The notes below the pieces were generated by a model, which saw only the letters and a list, made by a program, of their open reading frames with translations, had not been told where the DNA came from and did not search any database. A stretch of DNA of 64,000 nt from Pomphorhynchus laevis (taxonomy: Eukaryota; Acanthocephala; Palaeacanthocephala; Echinorhynchida; Pomphorhynchidae): contig WNNJ02003007.1 in the NCBI GenBank assembly GCA_012934845.2, positions 1 through 64,000 on the forward strand, read 5' to 3'. Position 1 is the stretch's first letter, and each line of letters opens with the position of its first letter. The position numbers were made by a program, and so were the translations under genes. This document shows, piece after piece, positions 47,250-56,329 of the stretch.

Positions 47250-48250
47250 TCTCGACAGTATGCTGAAATTAACGATGGAAGCAGTGTGTTTTAGCTTTGC
47301 TTCTGCGTTTAGTTTTTAGGAAAACATGGTTTGGAAAGCAAGCAACGACAGCAATTAAATCTCCTGAATAAAATTAGGATGATATGGATATCACCGATAG
47401 TTCACTTTACTGATGAGTGCTGCCGGTTACATAGATCGTCTAGGTGTGATAAGGAAGTTAGCTCTGTATGTAATCGAACTATGCGTTTGCAACATTCACG
47501 ATTAGATATGCACACTTTCTGATGTACCTGCGTAAACCATTGCATATGAAAACAGTGATTTATTTATAAGTACACCATTGGGTGTTCTAGGGCGGGTATA
47601 ACAACAAATTATATTTTATATATTTGTACACTTTAAAGTGACCCTGTTAAACAGCATTTCCATTAAAAAGAAATTAGTGCATGATGCATGGTTAAACTGT
47701 AATAGTCACTGCCATGCACAGAGCTAATGCTAAATTCCCCCTGATGATTCAGATTAAGGGTAGTTCTGATTTTCAAGCTTTAAACATTGCTTAAGCGTGT
47801 GTTAACGTGCCTATGGATGATTATTGAAGTCACGGTACTGATGAGCTCCGTTAGAGCGAAACGCGTATACCGTTGTTGAAGTTTGTCGTCACACATAGGA
47901 TGACCGGGCATACGTAGCGACTTTGAATATTGCGAGAATAATTCGGTTCTAGTTCTTAGTCTGATGAGGATATATAGAATCCTGCCTGGCGTTTATGCCT
48001 CTTCATGAGGAAAACATAATGATTTATATATAACTTTGTTACTAACTTTGTTACTTTATTATTCATCTATATTATATGTTTATTAAATTATTTGTCTATG
48101 CACACCTTCTGATGTGTCCGTGTAAAGCATTACATATATACTGCAATGCAGAAATCCTTTATATATAATATAGATAGTGTATCATTTCAAATACCATTTT
48201 TTGTAGTGTTTCATCAAATTCAATTCTCGACATTTTGAACAGTAGTCTGA
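47250..48250. repeat. Repeat region carrying the hammerhead ribozyme
   Basis: Direct repeats mark it. GCACAC.TTCTGATG(T)..C.G.GTAAA occurs at about 47505 and 48100. CTCGACA..CTGAAA occurs at about 47253 and 48224. CTTTGTTACTTTATTATT..CTATATTATATG occurs at about 48047 and 48314. Between them is GC-richer DNA with no ORF of known family. The layout suggests a noncoding mobile element, but its limits are not certain. Confidence 0.5.
47832..47873 (+). ncRNA. Type I hammerhead ribozyme
   Basis: Stem I ACGGTA (47832-47837) pairs with TACCGT (47868-47873), 6 bp. The core CTGATGA (47838-47844) is followed by stem II GCTC/GAGC with a 5-nt loop, then GAAA (47858-47861), then a very short stem III (A-C paired with G-T around a 2-nt loop) and the cleavage triplet GTA. 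Predicted cleavage lies between 47867 and 47868. Every invariant core base is present. The minute stem III is typical of the minimal type I hammerheads of PLEs and metazoan retrozymes, which often work as dimers. No other full copy is seen within 500 bp. Confidence 0.88.
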
Positions 48251-48750
48251 AACATGTAAAGATACAAAGTGCATATTATTCCTTTTGTATATAATCTAAT
48301 ATATATAATATCTAACTTTGTTACTTTATTATTTATCTATATTATATGTTTTTTAAATTATTTGGCTATGTTTATATTAATTATAAACATGAATATGTTT
48401 ATATTACATATAATCATATTATATTTAAAATTTTTATGTTTATATATAAAAATTTATTTTATAAAATATATTCTTTATATTATCTAATATCCTAGATATA
48501 CTAAATATGTATTAGATAATTATTTTAATGATTATAAGAAATATATATATCCTGATCTGTATTTTTAAATATTGAGGAACGATCATGCAAAATTGAAACA
48601 AAATTATTTTGATATTTTGCTAGTAACTACTAGTACCTTAAAAAATAAAGCCCATATGTTACCTGATTGTCTCTGAATATTTTAAATGATTATATTAATT
48701 ATAATATTCTAACATTGTCAAATTAATGTATAGAAATCGTCAAAGAAGGT
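48251..48750. other. AT-rich stretch without a gene
   Basis: It contains a diverged relative of the 139-bp repeat at about 48545-48590 (CCTGATC..TATTTTTAAATATTGAGGAACGATC). The 72-codon frame at 48269-48487 is low-complexity Ile/Leu/Phe/Tyr and is rejected. Confidence 0.5.
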
Positions 48751-48756
48751 TGTTGC

Positions 48757-48879
48757 CTAGGGAGGGATCTCAAGCCGACTCAAAGATGGATGTCGCATTC
48801 CCTGGTTGTACGGCTGTGCTGATTCGTTGCAGGAGCCAATTGATTCCACGTTTATCTCCGGGTGTCCGCCCCAAACATA
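48757..48879 (-). other. GC-rich island with a short open frame, identity unknown
   Basis: About 120 bp of near-50% GC DNA sits in very AT-rich surroundings. The minus strand is open for about 40 codons (GGHPEINVESIGSCNESAQP, then RHPSLSRLEIPP) up to TAG at 48757-48759. It is preceded by an acceptor-like TTATATTAG. It could be a terminal exon or a transposon scrap. No family is recognised. Confidence 0.3.
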
Positions 48880-49074
48880 CTAATATAATATTGTAATATA
48901 ACAATTGTACCATTAGACAATTGTTACAATATAATATTTATATATTAAATCATATTATAATAAAATATTTAAATGATATTAGTTATATTAAGAATTAAGC
49001 TTTCTGGATAAATGTTTAGCTCAAAGTTTATATCCATTAAAATTACCGCTTAAGAATTATTTTTTTTTGTTTTT

Positions 49075-49375
49075 CAGTTTTCGGTCCATATTCCTCAACT
49101 CAACATAGCAGCGGGCCAAATACGTGTTAAAGACGTATTTCCTCTGATGAAATTTGATTATAAAGTATCTTATTCTAATACAAAGTATATTATTTATTAT
49201 CCATCCATAAAAATTTTCCGCTCAAGAGTTAAAATTTATTTTGCATAATATTTTGTTGATTTATATATTTTACAATATTCTGTTTGATTTTATTTTTATA
49301 GCAACACAGTTTAAATTATGAATCTATTAAATAATTTAAATGATTTGAAGTCAATATCGTTACATATTTATCTAT
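49075..49375 (-). repeat. PLE module head (partial) joined to PLE C-terminal remnant
   Basis: Module part: CAACATAGCAGCGGGCC and the hairpin AAATACGT (49118-49125)/ACGTATTT (49133-49140), then TTTCCTCTGATGAAATT. Continuing to 49375 is the PLE coding tail on the minus strand (TTATTATCCATCCATAAAAA to ATGAATCTATTAAATAATTT). The 5' part of the module is missing. Confidence 0.65.
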
Positions 49376-49429
49376 CTATACAATTTATATCTATATGTTA
49401 AAATTTAAAAAATATTGAAATATTGAAAT

Positions 49430-49835
49430 TCAAAAATAAAAGTCATTTTTTATTAATTGAATAATAAATAACATACGATTATAAGAATAAGGATTAGAGG
49501 GCTTTATCTAAAATGATGCTATTCCGCGTGAATTTTTGTAGTCATATAAGCCCGACGCGAAAGAAAAACGAGAAACACTGCTAGATGCAGTTTCGTCATC
49601 ACCATGACTCATCAGTGCCAGATCCCTACCACTGCTGGATGCAGAGGAGGACTAGCATTATGAGGTCATTACGATGAACTGTTTTGCTATCATGTTTATA
49701 TTGCTGGGGCAGCGATATAAATAGCAGCGGGGCCAAATACGTGCTAATGACGCATTTATTCTGATAAAATTTGCTTATCTATTATCTTACTTTAATATAA
49801 AGTATATTATTTAGAATCCATCCATAAAAATGGTC
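49430..49835 (-). repeat. PLE module interrupted by a hammerhead-like insert
   Basis: The module tail (AATTGAATAATAAATAACAT..AAGGATTAGAGG) stops at about 49502 and the head resumes at about 49660 (GAGGTCATTACGATGAACTG..TTTGCTATCATG, then AGCAGCGGGGCCAAATACGT). The roughly 160 bp between is foreign to other copies and carries the hammerhead-like motif at 49576-49615. The hairpin here is AAATACGT..ACGCATTT. Confidence 0.65.
49576..49615 (-). ncRNA. Hammerhead-like motif, probably inactive
   Basis: On the minus strand: CTGATGA (49615-49609), stem II GTCAT-GGTG-ATGAC (perfect 5 bp, 49608-49595), GAAA (49594-49591) and stem III A-CTGC-ATCTA-GCAG-T (perfect). The nucleotide at the cleavage position is G, which the NUH rule does not allow, and flanking sequence gives no clear stem I. 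A second CTGCATCCAGCAGTG, like stem III, lies just upstream, hinting at a former tandem unit. Confidence 0.6.
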
Positions 49836-49894
49836 AACTCTTCTGACCATTAGAATCATAAGAGTGACCATTCTTTTCTCGCATGCGATTTGTT

Positions 49895-50120
49895 TATCAA
49901 GTATCCTATTCTTTTACAAAGTATATTGTTTATTATCCATCCATTAAAATTTTCCGCTAATGATTTTAAATTTATTTTTAATATTATTGTGTTGATTTAT
50001 ATATTTTACTATTTTCTGTTTGATGGTATTTTTATCGTAACCTAGTTTAAAATATGAATCTATTAAATTATTTAAATGATTTTGAAGAAAGCCAATATAT
50101 TGTTGCAATTCTTAAAAGTT
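49895..50120 (-). pseudogene. PLE C-terminal remnant
   Basis: It shows the minus-strand PLE tail as at 58823-59011: TTATTATCCATCCATTAAAA at the 3' side and ATGAATCTATTAAATTATTT..TTTGAAGAAAGCCAATAT at about 50054-50100. It lacks RT motifs. The flanking 49777-49830 repeats TATC..ATACAAAGTATATTAT, so the join was duplicated. Confidence 0.55.
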
Positions 50121-50364
50121 CATTATTTAATGTATTATATTTTATATTATTATCATGTATACATTTTTTAACACTTGAAAACATAGCACTTGAAAAGAAC
50201 TATTGTAAAAGTCCTTTGTATAAGTTAAACTATATATACTATATAATATTAATATTATATGGTACTCATAAATGATCATATAAAAAGATGTTTCTTATTA
50301 AAAAAAGTGTTTGCAAAGAATAGCAAAAATGTTTCTTGTACATTTAAATGTTATCTTAACGATA

Positions 50365-50600
50365 TTAATTAAAAGTAGTTTTAATCGATGTTAATTTAAT
50401 GTTCATATCTAGATACATACCTTCTTTATCCTCAATATTAGTTTTATCAAGAATAAGACTACATGGATAAATGTGTTTGCTTATAGAATAAAAATTATTA
50501 GAGTTAAATACGCATATATTATCAATATATCGAAACATATATTTCATATCTTTATATAATTTATCCACCCGTAAAAATTTTTCGCTCAACAGGTTAAATT
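50365..50600 (-). pseudogene. PLE RT fragment with motif C (YIDN)
   Basis: The minus strand reads KDMKYMFRYIDNICVFNSNN, then LILDKTNIEDKEGMYLDMNI, matching YMFQYIDDICVFNSNN in the 3.3 kb copy. The second catalytic Asp has become Asn. Its N-terminal side runs straight into EKFLRVDK, the C-terminal end of another PLE copy, with no module between. It is a chimeric join. Confidence 0.65.
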
Positions 50601-50765
50601 AATTTTTATAACATTTTGCTGATTTTTATATTGCTTTTATTTTTAGTAACCTAGTTTAAAATATTTATTAAATTATTCAAGTTTAAAATATGTATCTATT
50701 AAATTATTTAAATGATTTTGAAGAAAGCCAATATCGTAACGAATTGTTGCAATTCTTAAAATTTC
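50590..50765 (-). pseudogene. PLE C-terminal remnant upstream of the RT fragment
   Basis: The minus-strand translation has DIGFLQNHLNNLIDTYFKLE, as in the 58.8 kb copy. It is followed by a stop and worn sequence ending near FLRVDK at about 50575. It lies directly 3' of a module head (50785-50960). Confidence 0.6.
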
Positions 50766-50784
50766 ATTATATAATGTATTGTTT

Positions 50785-50960
50785 GATATGCATGAGATCA
50801 TCGGAGGAACTGCTTTGTTATCAGGTTTCTGACGGTATTCCTCGACCAAACATAACAGTGGGTACACATACCTGACTATGAAGTATTTCCTTTATGAAAT
50901 TTGATTATATAGTGTACCTTATTCTAATGCAAAGTGTATTATTTATTATCCATCCATTAG
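50785..50960 (-). repeat. PLE module head, diverged copy
   Basis: It reads GATCATCGGAGGAACTGCTTTGTTATCAGG, CCTCGACCAAACATAACAGTG and GAAGTATTTCCTTTATGAAA. The outer and inner complementarities are reduced. It stands immediately upstream (minus sense) of PLE C-terminal coding DNA, which fits a tandem-junction origin. Confidence 0.6.
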
Positions 50961-52470
50961 CTGAATTCTTGTGTGCTTGCTAACTATGAAATTATAATCG
51001 CAAACCGATTGTAAACCTAACTCGTAAATGCTCAATAATTGCTTAATAAATGCTTGATCATTGAAAAATCAAAATATGTTTTGCAAAGGTAACTAGACAT
51101 GTTCATGCACATTGAAATTATTTGTTTGCAGATAATTAAAAATAATAAAACATTCAAAACGCAATTTTTAATTGTCCATAGTAAAGAATGCATTGTACCC
51201 TACTTGCGTGACTAGCTGGGATACATTGAATGCATCTGGTAAGCTGAAGATTTGATAATCATCACTATGGTTTATTTTTAATAAAATCGGTGTAAAAATA
51301 TTTAATGTGATTTAGAAGATTTGCAACATATCTTGAGTTTATAAATAGTATTCGTTAGGCTTCCTCTACTTATTTGTTTTTAAATTTGTGATGTTTGATT
51401 CATAAAGAATAATTTTACTTAGAATTATTATATTGTAATTATTATATTATATTAAAATATAATTTGTTTGTAATTAATCATGATGAACTGCATAAATGCT
51501 TATCCATTTCATTATAATTGATAGCATTAAAGTCAGCATATATAAACATTTATTGCATATAAATAACAAAATATATAACTTTATTATATTATAAATTTAT
51601 AGTGTCGTAACTTGCATATAAATAACAAAATATATAAATTTATAACATTATAAATTTATAGTGTCGTAAATTTATATATAATCTTAAACAGTGATTTTGT
51701 AATCATAATTAATTTATAATAATTTAGATTATAAGGTTATCTAAATCTCAAACAGTGATTTTGTAATCATAAATTATTTATAATAATATTATAAACCTTA
51801 TTATTTAGATAATAAGGTTCCATTAAATATTTTTACATAAAATAAAGTTCATCAAATTTAGCTCAAATAAGACAAATAATTTAAAAACAGTGATTTTTTA
51901 ACTTCAGAAATATTATATATACTTATTTGAAAGAGAAAACTTGAATTAGAACAAACTCGGATTTTAAACTTTACTAAAAATTAAAATTTACATGACTCTC
52001 CTTTACTTAAAATGAAAATATCCTTTTAAGTAAAAGAAAACTCTCCTTTACTTAACTATTTATATTGTTTATTAAATATTTATCAATAAAACTTCGACAT
52101 AACTTATGTTGTATAAATACTACATTTAATTTATAAATATTCTTTAATACAAAAATATATCATTATGGTAACGCAAAAATATTTTGAAACCAACAATCTT
52201 AGCGACTTTCATTTTGTTGTTATTACGTCTCATCAGTATGGGATATTTCTGGCAGCTGACCTCATAAACTACCCTAGATGGTAACCTAAAAACACTATTA
52301 TTGCAATACAGATGGTATTGCAATACCTCAAGTCACAATCCGTCTAAGGTTCTTATGCAGCTAACAGTCGATAGTAAACTGTACTGGTAAATGGTAATAA
52401 CAGCAAGATTGCAGTTAATATGATTGCTCGTTTATATTTTATAAACATTTAAATACTTTAAGCATTAAAA
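50961..52470. repeat. AT-rich stretch with two short tandem duplications
   Basis: A unit of about 60 bp (GCATATAAATAACAAAATAT..AATTTATAGTGTCGTAA) occurs twice at about 51550-51672. A unit of about 70 bp (AAACAGTGATTTTGTAATCAT..) occurs twice at about 51685-51830. No gene is recognised; the rest is low-complexity. Confidence 0.6.
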
Positions 52471-52484
52471 TATTTCGAAATACG

Positions 52485-53310
52485 TTTCCAGAGCAGGTCA
52501 TTTAATCTGTGAATTGTAATTATGCTATACTGCTCTCTGCTTCAATCCTAAACGTGTCTGCAAACTAGTGTACGCATATCGTCACGAACACTTTGCCACA
52601 CGATCTAAACATAGGCATCATCATGCGCCGACGTTAGTACTCAGTATATCATCAGGGCGCAGTCACTGAGTACTAACGTTTCAAGGTGATGTTATACTTG
52701 GATGGTGTATAAGGAATTCAGCTAGTCTTTACAAAATTGCACGAAACTCCTGCGAATTGTTAGGATCCTTACCAGTCTGACATTTTTTGATATAGATTTT
52801 TAGAACAGGTCATTAATCTGTGAAATGTAAGAATGTAATACTGATATATGCTTAAATCCTAAAGATGTGTCCGCAAACTACTGTACAAATATTGTCACGA
52901 CCCAGTTGCAACATACCTATACACTAACATTTTCATGCGCCTACGTTAGTACTAAGGGGATCATCATGGCTCAGGCACTGAGGACTGATGTTTTAACATG
53001 CTCTAATATGTTTATCCGCTATAAGGAATCCAGCTAATCGTAGAAAAATTGCGCGAAACTTTCCTGAGAATTTGTAGACTCCATACCAGTCTAACACTTT
53101 TCGAAATATATTTCCAAAGCAGGTCATTAATCTGTGAAATGAAATAATGTTATGCTGCTCTATGTGTGTCTGCAAACTAGTGTACGAAAAACGTCACGAC
53201 CCAGTTGCAACAGAACCTATCCACTATTTTCATTCTGTGCCTACATTAGTACTAAATGGATCATCATGGCTCAGGCATTGAGCACTAACGTTTCAACATG
53301 CTGTAATACT
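52485..53310 (+). repeat. Satellite-like array, three units of about 312 bp
   Basis: Units start at 52485, 52797 and 53111 with TTTCCAGAGCAGGTCATTTA or close variants (second unit TTTTTAGAACAGGTCATTAA). Each has a GTCACGA(A/C)C segment, ACGTTAGTACTCAGT and an inverted partner ACTGAGTACTAACGT (exact in unit 1: 52631-52645 and 52665-52679, 19-nt spacer). Unit ends share ACCAGTCT(G/A)ACA. There is no ORF. A lone copy is at 1936-2160. Confidence 0.85.
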
Positions 53311-53359
53311 TGAATTGTCTATCTGTGGACAATCCAATTGATCAAAATGGACTGCGTCT

Positions 53360-53490
53360 TATTGATCCACTGAGTACTAACGTCGGCGCAGGATGATGTT
53401 AGTGGTTAGTTAGTGATGCAAGTGGTTTGTGACGATATACTAGTCTGCAGGCACATTTTTAGGATTAAACATAACATCCTTACATTTCAA
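53360..53490 (-). repeat. Inverted partial copy of the 312-bp repeat
   Basis: ATCCACTGAGTACTAACGTCGGCGCAGGATGATG and CGATATACTAGTCTGCAGGC are the reverse complement of the middle of the array unit. It lies 50 bp beyond the array in opposite orientation. Confidence 0.75.
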
Positions 53491-53715
53491 AGATTTTAAT
53501 ATTAACAATTTTTAAATATTCCATAGCTTTCAAATATTTTATTTTCCAACAAAATTTTTTATTTATTCTAAAGTTAAATGTATTTTATTGTAATTAAACT
53601 TTGCGGTTTACTTCATGAATGCAAATTTACTTTATTACAATAGATTTAGCGACAAAATTATCTACATCAGCTCGGTATATTAATCAACTTAAGTAAAATG
53701 TCAGTCTTCATATTT

Positions 53716-53903
53716 ATTAAATCAATATCCGTACGATTATAAACTTATTATGATAAAGATTATAATTTGGATTTACAATATAACTGATTAGATTAAACCA
53801 ATATCATTTAGATAAGATTATATATCATTAGATATTTATAGATTAATAAAACACGGAAGAATCGTCAAACATCATAATTGAGAAATGATGAAAACGAAAT
53901 GAA
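53716..53903 (+). repeat. Long inverted repeat, left arm (188 bp)
   Basis: From ATTAAATCAATATCCGTACG to AATTGAGAAATGATGAAAAC; it is the reverse complement of 55041-55228 with only a couple of differences. Confidence 0.9.
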
Positions 53904-55040
53904 ATTATAAATATGAGATTACAATGATTTTTATTTTCAAATTGCGACGCATAATTCATTGCCTTCTAATTTTATTTGTCAAGCACATAAAATTATTCAT
54001 TCGTCATATTTTTAAGCAAAAATCATTTTATAAATTTCTATATGATTTCTTAGTACTAAGAAATTAGTACTAAGAAATAGTACTTATTAATAATTATTTA
54101 ATTTATCGTACTCGCAAATATCTGTATTTAAAACGTCAAGAAGCGTCATTTCATATTAGTAAATTTAATTCTAAAATGTTTGAATTCTTAATATGTAAGA
54201 ATTCAACTAATTAAGTTCTAAATTTCCCATTTTCGTTTGAATTTGATTATATAAAAGGGTTTAATAATCCCTTTATGCAGGCTATTCACATAGAAAGCAA
54301 TATTACAGTTTATCGCAGTATTAAATTCAAACATTGTCATTTTGGATAAAACCAAAAGTTGTTTTACTTGCAATAAAGCATTTTTCGCTTAGGCGTTAAT
54401 AACATAATTTTCAGTTATTGCTTACAGCTATAAACCGCTATATGATTGAAAGAGCATTTCTAAATGTATCTCGGGATTTATTGTTTATAATGAATAAAAA
54501 ATCTTGAGAGAATTATGATCTGCGATGGCTGCTTTGTTCACGACAACTGAAGCTAGGTTGAGCTGATATTATAGACTTCTTAATTAAGTCGCTTGCTGTT
54601 TTTAAGCATTCTGATGTTTCTTTCAGTTCATTTAATGTTTACTGATATTTATTTGTACACAGGTTTTAAACTTTTTTAACTGTAAAATTATAAATCAATA
54701 CTTTCAAATTTATTTTGAAAGTATTTTTATTATGGTTTGATTTCAGGTGAAATGTATTAACAAAAATAATATTGATAATAATGTTTTATTTTTATTGCAA
54801 TTCATATTTTTGGTAAGATTTTACTAAAATAAACTACAATTCTGAATTATAAATAATATGTTATAATTGGCAGATACCAAAGATCAGGCGAACTTTCAGA
54901 AAACCGCTTCGCTTTGGTCTGATAAATATTATATATTATCCACTGCTAGGTGTAGAGAGAAATTATTAGACGCTCCTTGCTGCGAGAGTACCTCCTACTG
55001 ATGAGTTAAACATATGCGAAAACAGCTTTCTTTCTGAAAG
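53904..55040. other. Interior of the long inverted repeat
   Basis: About 1.1 kb without a recognisable ORF. It holds a perfect 18-bp palindrome, TTTCTTAGTACTAAGAAA, at 54046-54063, and a hammerhead-like core near its right end. Confidence 0.6.
54998..55021 (+). ncRNA. Degenerate hammerhead-like core
   Basis: CTGATGA (54998-55004), G, an 11-nt segment with little stem II pairing, C, then GAAA (55018-55021) and a possible stem III hairpin CTTTC/GAAAG. The downstream TCTCGTTTTC resembles TCTCGTTTTTC after the motif at 49576-49615, so the two may share ancestry. Stem I is not convincing. It is unlikely to cleave. Confidence 0.35.
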
Positions 55041-55228
55041 TTCATCTCGTTTTCATTATTTCTCAATTATGATGTTTGACGATTCTTCCGTGTTTTATTA
55101 ATCTATAAATATCTAATGATATATAATCTTATCTAAATGATATTGGTTTAATCTAATCAGTTATATTGTAAATCCAAATTATAATCTTTATCATAATAAG
55201 TTTATAATCGTACGGATATTGATTTAAT
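55041..55228 (-). repeat. Long inverted repeat, right arm (188 bp)
   Basis: It is the partner of 53716-53903 and starts just after the hammerhead-like core. Just outside the outer end, a second ATTGATTTAATCTAAATCAA segment gives a short internal repeat. No target duplication is apparent at the outer ends. Confidence 0.9.
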
Positions 55229-56320
55229 CTAAATCAATTATATTGTAACTCCAACTATATTTGGTTAGGCACTGGTTCAATTGTAACTTACTTCTCAAAT
55301 TAGCTGCCTAAAAACAAAGAATCGATGGATTATGACCTAATAATGTTTTAACCTAAAAATTTATAGCGACAAATAAAGCATTTATAATTCCGCTACTGTG
55401 ATTTCGAAATTTTATGGAGCAGATCACTTACATTCTAAACTAACATTATACAATATTTTATAAAATAAAATATTAAATTAATATTCGGATATTAAAGGAA
55501 CTAATAACATTTCAAAGTGATATTTTCTCGATCAATTCAAATTGAAACATTTAATAGTAAACTAATTACTTATGAATTTTAATTAGTCAATATACTTTAA
55601 AAAAGTATATCCAAAAATTCTATTAAAAATAAAAAATTAAAAAAATTCTCATTTTCGTCCATTACAATCAAAGCACAATTATTTAACTTAATACTTATTA
55701 TTTGTAAATATAAAATTTATAAATTAATTTATATAAATTAATAAATATAAATTATAAACTTATAACCCTTTATTAACTTTTAAATTAGAGATAATTTGTC
55801 ATACATATTGACATAAATAATATGTGCATACATCTTTATGGGAGTACTAACAAAATTATTAGTTACGCAATAACAGAAAAATAAAGCAGATTTAGCATGA
55901 CAAACCTTTATATCTGCTATATTATAATCTCATTAATGACTAAAATGGCTGGCAAAAAGCAAATATGTATTGTTTTATTACTTTCTCATTACTGGGTATT
56001 TCATCAACAAGAATTTCTACAAATTTTTTAAATTTTTTATTTAATATAAACATATATCTAATGTATATATCTGACCTGGATATGAATGTATATCATTGTG
56101 CCAGGCCATATTTTCTAAAAATGTTTTGTAAATATCGGAGTGTTTGCTAATATGCAATTGATATAGAATACAATCCATCAATTCAAAAGCACATAATAAT
56201 ACAAAAATACCAACACAGAAATTTCGAAAAGTGTAAGCAGACACTATAATAGCAAACAAAAAATTTCTTGACAAGAAAAAAATAAAAGTAACACAAAATG
56301 TTTCTTATCAATCACTGGTT
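55229..56320. other. AT-rich stretch, possible small exon
   Basis: No recognised family. A minus-strand segment at 56076-56146 is open and flanked by AG and GT splice-like dinucleotides (see findings). The frames at 55965-56150 and 56041-56274 overlap it on opposite strands. Confidence 0.35.
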
Positions 56321-56329
56321 CGGGGGTCG

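Noticed and set aside
47400-47760. CTGATGA strings at 47410 and 47741
   Set aside because: No GAAA or stems follow; probably chance or eroded beyond recognition.
47941-48010. CTGATGAGGAT..ATCC as a second hammerhead 120 bp after the first
   Set aside because: Stem II could form but GAAA is absent (TGCC instead) and no stem I is found.
48269-48487. 72-codon Ile/Leu/Phe-rich ORF resembling a membrane protein
   Set aside because: Low-complexity AT-rich DNA, and it overlaps a direct repeat.
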